21,370 bases of DNA from assembly GCA_946480295.1 (NCBI GenBank), contig CAMLIT010000077.1, positions 1 to 21,370 on the forward strand. The letters run 5' to 3'. The translations under genes were made by a program, and so were the position numbers. The DNA comes from an uncultured Gemmatimonadota bacterium (GTDB taxonomy: Bacteria; Gemmatimonadota; Gemmatimonadetes; Gemmatimonadales; Gemmatimonadaceae). Positions 1 to 7,047 of the stretch are shown in pieces; position 1 is the stretch's first letter, and each line of letters begins with the position of its first letter. The notes beneath the pieces are model-generated. The model was not told the origin of the DNA, did no database searches, and saw only the letters and a program-made list of their open reading frames with translations.

Positions 1-339
1 CCGCCGCGCGGCGACAACAAGGAAGGCTGGGACAACATCGACATCGTCGGGTGGATGAACTACCCGATGCAGATCAAGATCAACTTCCTCTGCCGCGACT
101 CGATCCTCGCCGCGCCGCTCGTGCTCGACCTGGCGCTCTTCCAGGACTTCGCGCATCGCGCGGGGCTCAAGGGGATCCAGGAGTGGCTGAGCTTCTACTT
201 CAAGTCGCCGATGGCGGCCGCCGGGCTGCAGCCGGAGCACGACCTGTTCATCCAGCAGACGAAGCTCAAGAACACGCTGCGCCACCTGATGGGCGAGGAG
301 CAGATCACGCACCTCGGCCTGGAGTACTACCAGCAATAG
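1..339 (+). CDS. Inositol-3-phosphate synthase, C-terminal part (5' end cut off by the window)
   Basis: The open frame runs from base 1 to a TAG at 337-339 and encodes the last 112 residues. The stretch around GWMNYPMQIKINFLCRDSIL, followed by a helix ending in QEWLSFYFKSP, is the characteristic C-terminal part of myo-inositol-1-phosphate synthase, the NAD-dependent cytosolic enzyme that converts glucose 6-phosphate to inositol 3-phosphate. The conserved lysines and the aspartate of the NFLCRDS segment belong to the active-site region of the family. The start lies upstream of the window, so nothing can be said about its promoter. A lipoprotein gene follows 7 bases later, which suggests co-transcription. 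Inositol phosphate made here could feed phosphatidylinositol or compatible-solute synthesis; no such gene is visible in the window. Confidence 0.93.
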   Translation, partial: PPRGDNKEGWDNIDIVGWMNYPMQIKINFLCRDSILAAPLVLDLALFQDFAHRAGLKGIQEWLSFYFKSPMAAAGLQPEHDLFIQQTKLKNTLRHLMGEEQITHLGLEYYQQ

Positions 340-346
340 GCACGCG

Positions 347-772
347 ATGCGTCTGCGACGTGGCACCTCGCTCGTGCTGGGACTCGTTCTGCTGGCGGCC
401 TGCGACTCGGGGTCGAACCAGCCGAAGATGTACTATTTCAGTTCCGGCTACGATTTCACGATCTACCCGAGCGAGGCGCCGCCGCACGCGCGCGAGGACG
501 TCGTCTACAAGGTGGTGATCCGCGATCGCAAGACGCGGCAGCCCATCGAGAACGGCGAAGGACAGATCTACTCCAACAACGCCCAGGGCGCGAAGACGTG
601 GGACGGCCTCACCTACGGCCCGGAGATCGGGACGTACCGCGGGAAGCTGAACTTCGTCGTCGCCGGCCTCTGGGCCATCGGGATCCGCTTCCGGCGTGAT
701 TCGCTGCATCCGCTCGAGAAGATCGAGTGGATGCAGGATGTCCTCAACGAACGCCCGGGGAGTCCACCCTGA
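347..772 (+). CDS. Small predicted lipoprotein, function unknown
   Basis: The 141-residue product begins with a basic n-region (MRLRRG), a hydrophobic stretch and a lipobox LLAAC, so Cys19 is the expected lipidated residue after signal peptidase II cleavage. The mature part has about 120 residues and reads like one beta-rich domain, with alternating strands such as VVYKVVIRDRKTRQPI and a GTYRGKLNFVVAGLWAIGIRF segment. This resembles the small immunoglobulin-like YtkA/FixH type of domain, but I do not make that assignment firmly. It begins 7 bases after the inositol-phosphate synthase stop and ends one base before the next start, so it looks like part of the same transcript. The start is fixed by the signal peptide beginning at this ATG. 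Confidence 0.8.
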   Translation: MRLRRGTSLVLGLVLLAACDSGSNQPKMYYFSSGYDFTIYPSEAPPHAREDVVYKVVIRDRKTRQPIENGEGQIYSNNAQGAKTWDGLTYGPEIGTYRGKLNFVVAGLWAIGIRFRRDSLHPLEKIEWMQDVLNERPGSPP

Positions 773-773
773 C

Positions 774-1067
774 ATGCGCCACTTCTATCGCAGCCACATG
801 CCGCCGGCCGAGGTGCTCGCCGCGGCCGACGAGTTCTTCCCGAAGATCGGCCTCCAGCAGACGGCGACCGCGCCGCGCTCGCGGACCTTCTCCGGCCCGC
901 TCGGCATCGTGAAGCTCACCGCCAGGCCGGAGGGCGGGCACTACACGTTCGTCGACGCCGAGACGGACCAGATGGGCGAGAGCCGCATGGACCGCAACGT
1001 GAAGCGGTTCTTCGTCTCACTGCACCGCGCGCAGGACCCGTCGCACGTGATGGAAGTGAATTACTGA
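774..1067 (+). CDS. Conserved-looking small protein of unknown function (97 aa)
   Basis: I do not recognise a named family. The open frame extends upstream, but the ATG at 774, one base after the lipoprotein stop, gives a natural start and avoids overlap. The product begins MRHFYRSHMPPAEVLAAADEF, a likely amphipathic helix, followed by alternating strands (SGPLGIVKLTARPEGGHYTFV) and a basic C-terminal helix (MDRNVKRFFVSLHRA). It has no signal peptide or membrane segment and is probably a soluble alpha/beta domain. Its TGA at 1065-1067 shares one base with the ATG of the E1 alpha gene, so it is probably translationally coupled to it. Confidence 0.7.
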   Translation: MRHFYRSHMPPAEVLAAADEFFPKIGLQQTATAPRSRTFSGPLGIVKLTARPEGGHYTFVDAETDQMGESRMDRNVKRFFVSLHRAQDPSHVMEVNY

Positions 1068-2266
1068 TGGCCCCGAAGGGCACTGGGTCCCGAGGCCAGG
1101 CACGCGGCGGGGCCAAGGGGCGAGGGTCGAAGGTCGAGGGTCGAGAAAAAGCGTCCCACTCGCGAGCGTCTGGCTCGACCCTCGACCCTCGACCCTCGAC
1201 CCTGCTGCTGCGTGAGCAGCAGCTCGAGCTCTACTATTACATGCGCCTCACGCGCACCCTCGAGGAGCGGCTCGTCGCGCTGTATCGCCAGACGAAGGTG
1301 ATCGGGGGGCTCTTCCGCTCGCTCGGCCAGGAGGCGGATGCCGTCGGCAGCGCCTACGCGCTGGAGAAGCGCGACGTCATGTCGCCGCTCATCCGGAACC
1401 TCGGCTCCATGCTCGTGAAGGGCGCCACGCCCCTGGAGATCCTCCGCCAGTACATGGCGAAGGGTGACTCGCCCACGCGCGGGCGCGAGCTGAACATCCA
1501 CTTCGGCGATCTGGAGCGCGGCTTCATCGGCCAGATCTCCCCGCTCGGCGACATGGTGCCCGTCATGGCGGGCGTCACCCTCACCTTCCGCATGCGCGGC
1601 GAGGACCGCGTCGGCCTCGTGTACGTCGGCGACGGCGCGACGTCGACCGGCGCCTTCCACGAGGGGATCAACCTCGCCGCGGTCATGCAGTGCCCGCTCG
1701 TCATCGTCGTCGAGAACAACGGCTACGCCTACTCGACCCCGACGTCGCGCCAGACCGCGGCGGCGCGCTTCGTCGACAAGGCGCTCGGCTACGGGATTCC
1801 CGGCGAGCAGGCCGACGGCAACGACGTCATCGCCACCTACGAGGCGACGAAGCGCGCGGTGGATCGCGCGCGTCGCGGCGAGGGGGCCTCGCTCGTCGAG
1901 CTGCTCACCTATCGCCGCAAGGGACACGCGGAGCACGACAATCAGTCGTACGTCCCCGCCGGCGAGATCGAGCGATGGGAGCGCGAGAACGATCCGCTCG
2001 ACCGCTACGTCGAGCGGCTGCGCGGCGAGGGCGTAGAGCCGCAGGAGCTGGTCGCGATCGACGAGCGCGTGCGCCGCGAGGTGGACGCCGCGACCGACGA
2101 GGCCGAGCGCTCGCCGATGCCCGAGGGACGCGACGCGCTCGTCGGCGTCTACGCCGATCCACCGGCCGCCGAGGAGCCCTGGTTCCGCCGCGGCGCGGAG
2201 GAGGGGGACGGGCGGAACGCGCGGCGCCACGAGCGCGTGGAAGGGTGGGGAACGTTCAATGGCTGA
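1067..2266 (+). CDS. 2-oxoacid dehydrogenase E1 component, alpha subunit (TPP-dependent)
   Basis: The 399-residue product is the alpha subunit of a heterotetrameric pyruvate or branched-chain 2-oxoacid dehydrogenase E1, which decarboxylates the 2-oxoacid on thiamine diphosphate. The TPP/Mg motif starts with GDG at 188-190 and ends with ENN at 216-218 (GDGATSTGAFHE ... VVENNGYAYSTP). The normal family N-terminus (LELYYYMRLTRTLEERL) starts near residue 53. The first 45 or so residues are low-complexity, and residues 19-45 are encoded by an inverted heptamer array (1121-1202). The start at 1067 has a GGAAG ribosome site 10 bases upstream. The next in-frame ATG (1241) would remove conserved helix residues, so I keep 1067. 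The gene overlaps the E1 beta gene by 8 bases. The substrate (pyruvate or branched-chain acids) is not decided by the sequence. Confidence 0.93.
   Translation: MAPKGTGSRGQARGGAKGRGSKVEGREKASHSRASGSTLDPRPSTLLLREQQLELYYYMRLTRTLEERLVALYRQTKVIGGLFRSLGQEADAVGSAYALEKRDVMSPLIRNLGSMLVKGATPLEILRQYMAKGDSPTRGRELNIHFGDLERGFIGQISPLGDMVPVMAGVTLTFRMRGEDRVGLVYVGDGATSTGAFHEGINLAAVMQCPLVIVVENNGYAYSTPTSRQTAAARFVDKALGYGIPGEQADGNDVIATYEATKRAVDRARRGEGASLVELLTYRRKGHAEHDNQSYVPAGEIERWERENDPLDRYVERLRGEGVEPQELVAIDERVRREVDAATDEAERSPMPEGRDALVGVYADPPAAEEPWFRRGAEEGDGRNARRHERVEGWGTFNG
1121..1202. repeat. Heptamer inverted array inside the E1 alpha reading frame
   Basis: Three 7-base units (GGTCGAA, GGTCGAG, GGTCGAG) at 1125-1145 face four exact CTCGACC units at 1174-1201, across a spacer of about 28 bases. 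The two arms are reverse complements over about 22 bases with one mismatch, so the transcript could form a long hairpin within codons 19-45 of E1 alpha. The same heptamer recurs at 18629-18759. Because 7 is not a multiple of 3, the array is read in successive frames and gives a peptide with little visible repetition. Confidence 0.85.
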
Positions 2267-3236
2267 GACGACGTATCTCGACGCCATCCGGCAGGCGCTC
2301 GTCGAGGAGATGGAGCGCGACCCGAACGTCTTCTGCATGGGCGAGGACATCGGCGTCTACGGCGGCGCGTTCAAGGTCACCGAGGGGCTGCTCGAGCGCT
2401 TCGGCGCGCAGCGCGTCATCGACACGCCGATCTCCGAGACGGGCATCGTCGGCGCCGCCGCGGGCGCGGCGCACATGGGGATGCGGCCGGTCGTCGAGAT
2501 GCAGTTCATCGACTTCATCGGCAACGCGTACGACATGCTCACCAACTACGTCGCCACAGCGCGCTACCGCGCCTTCCTCCCCTGTCCGATGGTCGTCCGC
2601 GGACCGAGCGGGGGCTACGTGCGCGGCGGTCCCTTCCACTCCCAGAATCCCGAGGCGGGCTTCGTCCACACCCCGGGGCTCAAGGTCGTCTATCCGGCCA
2701 CGGCGAGCGACGCGAAGGGGCTGCTGAAGGCGGCGATCCGCGACGACGATTGCGTGCTCTTCTTCGAGCACAAGTACCTGTACCGCCGCGTGAAGGAGGA
2801 GCTGCCGGCGGGCGACCACGTCGTGCCGATCGGCAGGGCGCGCATCGCCCGCGAGGGCACGGACCTGTCCATCGTCACCTACGCCGCGACGGTGTGGAAG
2901 GCGCTCGACGCGGCGGAGCAGCTCGAGCGGGAGGACGGCCTCTCCGTCGAGGTGCTCGACCTCCGCTCGCTCCTGCCGATGGACACCGAGGCGATCGTGC
3001 GCACGGTGAAGAAGACGAACCGCGTGCTCGTCGTGCACGAGGACACGCGCACCGGCGGCATCGCCGGCGAGATCACGGCGCGCATCAACGAGGAGGCGTT
3101 CGAGTGGCTCGACGCCCCCGTCCGCCGGGTCACCGCGGCGGATGTGCCCCTGCCGTACTCGCCCCCGCTCGAGGACTACGTGCTCCCGCAGACCGCGGAC
3201 ATCGTCCGGGCGGCACGCTCGCTCGCCGCGTACTGA
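2259..3236 (+). CDS. 2-oxoacid dehydrogenase E1 component, beta subunit
   Basis: The 325-residue product has the usual length and pattern of E1 beta. It has an N-terminal pyrimidine-binding domain (YLDAIRQALVEEMERDPNVF, EDIGVYGGAFKVTEGL, then a TPISETGIVGAAAGAAHMG segment) and a C-terminal transketolase-like domain (VPIGRARIAREGTDLSIVTY, then EVLDLRSLLPMDTEAIV). The Glu in DTPISETG is the family residue that activates TPP. With the alpha subunit it forms the alpha2beta2 E1, which hands the acyl group to the lipoyl arm of E2, encoded two genes downstream. Its start lies inside the last codons of E1 alpha (8-base overlap), so the two subunits are translationally coupled, as expected for stoichiometric assembly. 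Confidence 0.95.
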   Translation: MAETTYLDAIRQALVEEMERDPNVFCMGEDIGVYGGAFKVTEGLLERFGAQRVIDTPISETGIVGAAAGAAHMGMRPVVEMQFIDFIGNAYDMLTNYVATARYRAFLPCPMVVRGPSGGYVRGGPFHSQNPEAGFVHTPGLKVVYPATASDAKGLLKAAIRDDDCVLFFEHKYLYRRVKEELPAGDHVVPIGRARIAREGTDLSIVTYAATVWKALDAAEQLEREDGLSVEVLDLRSLLPMDTEAIVRTVKKTNRVLVVHEDTRTGGIAGEITARINEEAFEWLDAPVRRVTAADVPLPYSPPLEDYVLPQTADIVRAARSLAAY

Positions 3237-3237
3237 C

Positions 3238-3516
3238 ATGGCGCAAGAGGCGGAGGGCCGCGGGTGGCACTATCTTGGGGTCGGGTGCCTGACGGCTCTG
3301 GCGGGCTTCTTTGGCGGCGCCATGCTTGCGGTGATGGCGGCGAAGATCGTGGGCGCGTTCACGCGCTGCACGCCCGACGCGGAGACCGGCGCGCCCTGCA
3401 ACTGGTTCACGTACGCGTGGATCGGCGCGTTGATCGGGGTGGTTCTGCTTCCGACGGTGACGGTCCTGCGGCTGCGCGGCTCTCGCGGCGGCTCGGATCC
3501 TTCTGAACGAGGGTGA
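3238..3516 (+). CDS. Small two-helix membrane protein of unknown function within the dehydrogenase operon
   Basis: The product has 92 residues. One hydrophobic segment covers about residues 13-41 (LGVGCLTALAGFFGGAMLAV...) and a second covers about 58-80 (WFTYAWIGALIGVVLLPTVTV). They are joined by a loop with two cysteines (RCTPDAETGAPC) and followed by a basic tail. By the positive-inside rule the tail is probably cytoplasmic and the Cys loop external. The ATG at 3238 is one base after the E1 beta stop; upstream codons in the same frame would overlap E1 beta and are not needed. It sits between E1 beta and E2, where no standard subunit of the complex is expected. I do not recognise the family. 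Confidence 0.75.
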   Translation: MAQEAEGRGWHYLGVGCLTALAGFFGGAMLAVMAAKIVGAFTRCTPDAETGAPCNWFTYAWIGALIGVVLLPTVTVLRLRGSRGGSDPSERG

Positions 3517-3520
3517 CGCG

Positions 3521-4891
3521 GTGGCACGCATAGACGTGGTGATGCCCCAGATGGGCGAATCCATCGCCGAGGGCACGCTGTCGAAGTGGCTGAAGAAGGT
3601 CGGCGACGAGGTGAAGCGCGACGAGCCGATCTTCGAGATCTCCACCGACAAGGTGGACGCCGAGATTCCGGCGCCTTCCTCCGGCGTCCTGGCGGAGGTT
3701 CTCGTCCAGGAAGGGCAGACGGTGCCCGTCCAGACGGTGGTCGCGCGCCTCGAGACGGAGAAGGGCGCGGCCGTCGCGCCGCCCGCCCAGGCCGCGCCCG
3801 CCGGGCCCGCGGCATCCGCTCCCAGCGCTCCGGCGACGCCCGCCCAGGCCGCGCCTCCCGCGGCGAGCGCGCGGCAGCCGGTGCAGGCGGCGCCCGTCCC
3901 GGCGATGGCGACGCGCGTCGTGGGCGGCAACGGCGGCTCCGTCGAGGAGCGGCTGCGCACGAAGTCCTCGCCCCTCGTCCGCAAGATCGCGGCGGAGCAC
4001 GGCATCGAGATCAGCGCGCTCCAGGGCTCCGGGATCGCCGGGCGCGTCACCAAGCGCGACCTCATGCAGTTCCTCGAGTCGGGCGCGGCCCGGCCGGCGG
4101 CTGCCGGCGGCGCGCGCACGCCCGGCGCGTCGATGTACGCGCCGGCGGGGGTGGACCAGCACGGGCCGCAGCCCGAGCCGTGGCCGGGCGACCGCGTCGA
4201 GCCGATGTCCAAGATGCGGCGGCTCACCCACGACCACATGATCGCCGCCCGGCGCACGGCGGCGCACGTGACGTCGTTCTTCGAGATCGACCTCACGCGC
4301 GTCGCCCGGCTCCGGCAGAAGCATCGCGCGGCCTTCGAGGCGCAGACGGGGCAGAAGCTCACGTTCATGCCCTTCGTCATCAGGGCCGTGGTCGACGCGC
4401 TGAAGCAGCATCCGGTGCTCAACGCCGCCGTCGCCGCCAACGACATCATCTACCGCGGCCAGTACAACGTCGGCATCGCCGTCGCCCTCGACTGGGGGCT
4501 GATCGTGCCGGTGATCAAGCACGCCGACGACCTCTCGCTCACCGGCCTGACGCGCGCGCTGAACGACCTCGCCGAGCGCGCCCGCACGAAGCGCCTCAAG
4601 CCCGACGAGGTCGAGGGCGCGACGTTCACGATCACGAACCCCGGCGTCTTCGGCTCGATCGCCGGCACGCCGATCATCCCGCTCGGCACTTCGGCGATCC
4701 TCGGCCTCGGCGCGATCGAGAAGCGGCCGAAGGTGCTGGCCGGCCCCGACGGCGAGGACATCATCGCCATCCGCACCTGTGCGTACTTCTCCCTCTCCTT
4801 CGATCACCGCATCGTCGACGGGGCGGACGCCGACCGGTTCCTCGCCTCGCTGAAGAAGGGGCTGGAGAGCTTCCCCGACACCGGCTTCTGA
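3521..4891 (+). CDS. Dihydrolipoamide acyltransferase, E2 component of the 2-oxoacid dehydrogenase complex
   Basis: The product has 456 residues and full E2 domain order. A single lipoyl domain covers residues 1-79, with the lipoylated Lys44 in the TDKVDAE motif. An Ala/Pro-rich flexible linker covers about 83-130. A peripheral-subunit-binding domain lies at about 148-187 (SSPLVRKIAAEHGI ... GRVTKRDLMQFL). The catalytic acyltransferase core covers about 200-456, with the active-site DHRIVDG motif (His429, Asp433). It accepts acyl groups from E1 and transfers them to CoA; E3, which reoxidises the lipoyl arm, is not in the window. The start is GTG, with a GAGGG ribosome site upstream, 4 bases after the small membrane protein gene. 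The core could belong to a pyruvate or a branched-chain complex. Confidence 0.95.
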   Translation: MARIDVVMPQMGESIAEGTLSKWLKKVGDEVKRDEPIFEISTDKVDAEIPAPSSGVLAEVLVQEGQTVPVQTVVARLETEKGAAVAPPAQAAPAGPAASAPSAPATPAQAAPPAASARQPVQAAPVPAMATRVVGGNGGSVEERLRTKSSPLVRKIAAEHGIEISALQGSGIAGRVTKRDLMQFLESGAARPAAAGGARTPGASMYAPAGVDQHGPQPEPWPGDRVEPMSKMRRLTHDHMIAARRTAAHVTSFFEIDLTRVARLRQKHRAAFEAQTGQKLTFMPFVIRAVVDALKQHPVLNAAVAANDIIYRGQYNVGIAVALDWGLIVPVIKHADDLSLTGLTRALNDLAERARTKRLKPDEVEGATFTITNPGVFGSIAGTPIIPLGTSAILGLGAIEKRPKVLAGPDGEDIIAIRTCAYFSLSFDHRIVDGADADRFLASLKKGLESFPDTGF

Positions 4892-4892
4892 C

Positions 4893-5153
4893 ATGGGACG
4901 GTTTCTCAGCGTACAGCGGACGCTCGTGACTCCCGGTGAGCGGGAGAAGTACGGCGAACGGCTGAAGCGCAAACGCGACTACTACAAGCAGGCGAACTGC
5001 AGCTTCTGGGTGTTCGAGGAGCTCTCGCTCCCCGGCGCCTTCCTGGAGTTCTTCGAGGCGCCCGACCGGGAGACGCTCGCGCGCGCGCACTCCGGCGCCC
5101 CGGACCCGGTGCTCGACCCGAATCGCATCTACGAGGAAGTGGAGCTGAGCTGA
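4893..5153 (+). CDS. Small soluble protein of unknown function (86 aa)
   Basis: This reading frame starts one base after the E2 stop and abuts the next gene, whose ATG immediately follows its TGA. The product begins MGRFLSVQRTLVTPGEREKY, continues with a highly basic helix (YGERLKRKRDYYKQA), then NCSFWVFEELSLPGAFLEFFEAPD and an acidic tail. The strand-helix-strand order is compatible with half of a dimeric alpha/beta-barrel (ABM-like) fold, but this is only a shape guess. No signal peptide, membrane segment or catalytic motif is evident. The tight spacing suggests co-translation with E2. Confidence 0.72.
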   Translation: MGRFLSVQRTLVTPGEREKYGERLKRKRDYYKQANCSFWVFEELSLPGAFLEFFEAPDRETLARAHSGAPDPVLDPNRIYEEVELS

Positions 5154-5420
5154 ATGCCCACCCGATCGATCGACATCAACGGCAGGACCTGGCGCGTGTT
5201 CCCCTCCGGTCGCGTCACGCAGTACGAGCGCGACGAGTTCGGCCTCATCTTCGTCGCCGGAGAGGGGACGAACCGGCAGGTGCGCGTGACGCGCTACTCC
5301 CCGAACGGCGTGCGGTCGCGCGAGCGCTCGCTCGCCGATCTCAGCGAGACGGACCTGCGCTCGCTGTTCGCGCACTCGCAGCCGAGCGAGACCTCGCCGG
5401 AAGCCGACTACAGCGCGTGA
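5154..5420 (+). CDS. Small protein of unknown function (88 aa)
   Basis: The ATG directly follows the TGA of the previous gene, and the last four bases (GTGA) overlap the next start, so it is embedded in an operon. The sequence reads as short beta strands (RSIDINGRTWRVFPSG, then EFGLIFVAGEGTNRQVRVTRYSP), followed by a short helix (ADLSETDLRSLFAHS) and a polar tail. It looks like a small beta-rich domain without membrane segments. I do not recognise a family and assign no function. Confidence 0.7.
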   Translation: MPTRSIDINGRTWRVFPSGRVTQYERDEFGLIFVAGEGTNRQVRVTRYSPNGVRSRERSLADLSETDLRSLFAHSQPSETSPEADYSA

Positions 5421-6286
5421 CCGCTCCCGACGCAAGGCCGGCAGCAGCGGCCGCCGCGTTCGTGGACCTGCACACGCATTCGACGGCGTCGGACGGGTCG
5501 CGGGCTCCGGCCGACGTCGTCCGCGAGGCGCAGCGCGCGGGACTCCAGGCGATCGCCCTCACCGACCACGATACCCTCGGCGGGCTCGCCGAGGCGGCCG
5601 ATGCCGCGCGCGAGCTCGGCGTGCGGCTCGTGCGCGGCGTCGAGCTGAGCGCCGTCGAGGACGCCGTCGAGACGCACGTCCTCGGCCTGCACCTCGACGA
5701 CTCGACGGAGCTCGAGGCGCGCCTGGAGGCGCTGCGCGAGATGCGGCGCTCGCGCGCCGAGCGCATCGTGCGGCGCCTGAACGATCTCGGCGTGCGCGTC
5801 GACCTGGACGCCGTGCTCGCGCAGGCCGCGGGGGGCGCTGTCGGCCGGCCGCACGTCGCACGCGCCATGGTCGCGGAAGGTTGGGCGAAGGACTTCCGCG
5901 ACGCCTTCGACCGCTACCTCGGCAACGGCCGGCCGGCGTACGTCCCCAAGGAGCAGCTCGCGATGCGCGACGCCATCGCGATGATCCATCGCGCGGGCGG
6001 CCTCGCCGTCGTGGCGCACCCCGCCGCATCGGGAACGCGCGAGCGACTGAAGAAGATGCTCGACGAGGGGATGGACGGCGTGGAGGTCCTGCACCCCAGC
6101 CACACCCCCGAGGACGTCGCGCGGCTGCGGCGCCTCGCCGAGCAGCTCGGGCTCGTGCGGAGCGGCGGCTCCGACTGGCACGGCGGCACCGACGGCGCAC
6201 GCATCCTCGGCGCCATGCGCGTCCCCGGCGACTGGCTCGCCGAGCAGGACGCGCGCGTCTCGGCGCGGCGCGCCCGGGTGGCATAG
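5417..6286 (+). CDS. PHP-domain metal-dependent phosphoesterase (YciV/TrpH-like)
   Basis: The 289-residue product begins with the PHP signature: DLHTHSTASDG at 17-27, supplying His19 and His21, then ALTDHDT at 47-53. Further metal-ligand motifs follow: GVELSAVE, a central GRPHVARAM segment, VVAHPA and the C-terminal GSDWHGG. This arrangement matches the PHP phosphoesterase family that includes the E. coli YciV type, which hydrolyses nucleoside 3',5'-bisphosphates and short 5' ends of RNA. The exact substrate here is inferred from family only. It starts with GTG overlapping the previous stop (GTGA). The Ala-rich first 14 residues are outside the fold. Confidence 0.88.
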   Translation: MTAPDARPAAAAAAFVDLHTHSTASDGSRAPADVVREAQRAGLQAIALTDHDTLGGLAEAADAARELGVRLVRGVELSAVEDAVETHVLGLHLDDSTELEARLEALREMRRSRAERIVRRLNDLGVRVDLDAVLAQAAGGAVGRPHVARAMVAEGWAKDFRDAFDRYLGNGRPAYVPKEQLAMRDAIAMIHRAGGLAVVAHPAASGTRERLKKMLDEGMDGVEVLHPSHTPEDVARLRRLAEQLGLVRSGGSDWHGGTDGARILGAMRVPGDWLAEQDARVSARRARVA

Positions 6287-6315
6287 CCGAGGGCATCGAA
6301 ACTCCCACGGACGCC

Positions 6316-7047
6316 ATGGACCTCCGCGGCAGGGTCGCGCTCGTCACCGGCGCGGGGCGCCGCCTCGGCAAGGAGATCGCCCTCGCCCTCGGCGCCGCCG
6401 GGATGCGCGTCGCCGTGCACTACAACGCGTCGCGCGACGGGGCGGAGGAGACGGCGGCGCGCATCCGGTCGGCCGGCGGCGACGCGCGGACCTTCGGCGG
6501 CGACCTGCGCGCGGTGGACGGACCGGAGCGGCTGGCGAAGGAGGTGCTCGATGCGTTCGGCGCCCTCGACGTCCTGGTGAACTCCGCCGCCGTCATGGAG
6601 CGCACGCCTTTCGGCACGGTGACCGCCGCGGTGTGGGACGACATCTTCGCCGTGAACCTGCGCGCCCCCTTCCTCCTCACCCAGGCCGCCGCGCCGGCGC
6701 TCGCGCGCGCGAAGGGCGCCGTCGTGAACATCGCCGATCTCGCCGCCTTCGAGACCTGGCCGGCGTACATGCCGCACGGGATCAGCAAGGCGGGGATCGT
6801 GCAGATGACCCGGTCGCTGGCGCGCGTCCTCGCCCCCGAGGTGCGCGTCAACGCCATCGCCCCGGGCGCGGTCCTGCTCCCCGAGGGCATGGCCGGCGAC
6901 GAGCGCAACCGGCTGCTCGCCACGACGCCGCTCTCGCGCTTCGGCTCCCCCTCCGACGTGACCGACGCGGTGCTCTTCCTGCTGCACGCCGACTACGTGA
7001 CGGGGGAGACGATCATCGTCGATGGCGGCCGGCACATCCGCCGCTGA
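6316..7047 (+). CDS. Short-chain dehydrogenase/reductase, pteridine-reductase-like, with catalytic Tyr replaced by His
   Basis: The 243-residue product has the classical SDR fold. A TGAGRRLG cofactor motif lies at 11-18, NSAA at 89-92, and Asn114 in the VNLRAPF segment. As in pteridine reductases of the PTR1/FolM type, the usual catalytic Ser is Asp (NIAD, Asp141). Counting 13 residues on, where PTR1-type enzymes have the catalytic Tyr, this protein has His154 (codon CAC at 6775-6777), followed by the normal Lys158 (HGISKAG). The nearest Tyr is Tyr151. The basic RR after TGAG suggests NADPH. The ATG at 6316 is the start because it begins the first beta strand (MDLRGRVALVTG). Its 3' end overlaps the next gene by 26 bases. 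The reaction is uncertain because of the Tyr change. Confidence 0.87.
   Translation: MDLRGRVALVTGAGRRLGKEIALALGAAGMRVAVHYNASRDGAEETAARIRSAGGDARTFGGDLRAVDGPERLAKEVLDAFGALDVLVNSAAVMERTPFGTVTAAVWDDIFAVNLRAPFLLTQAAAPALARAKGAVVNIADLAAFETWPAYMPHGISKAGIVQMTRSLARVLAPEVRVNAIAPGAVLLPEGMAGDERNRLLATTPLSRFGSPSDVTDAVLFLLHADYVTGETIIVDGGRHIRR

Noticed and set aside
696..773. Earlier start for the 97-residue protein before E1 alpha
   Set aside because: It would overlap the lipoprotein gene by 77 bases and adds only a basic low-complexity stretch; the ATG at 774 follows the preceding stop by one base.
1061..2350. Long minus-strand open frames opposite the E1 alpha, E2 and other genes
   Set aside because: They are antisense shadows that arise in GC-rich coding DNA. 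Their products are Arg/Ala/Val-rich without domains, while the + strand frames are clear enzymes.
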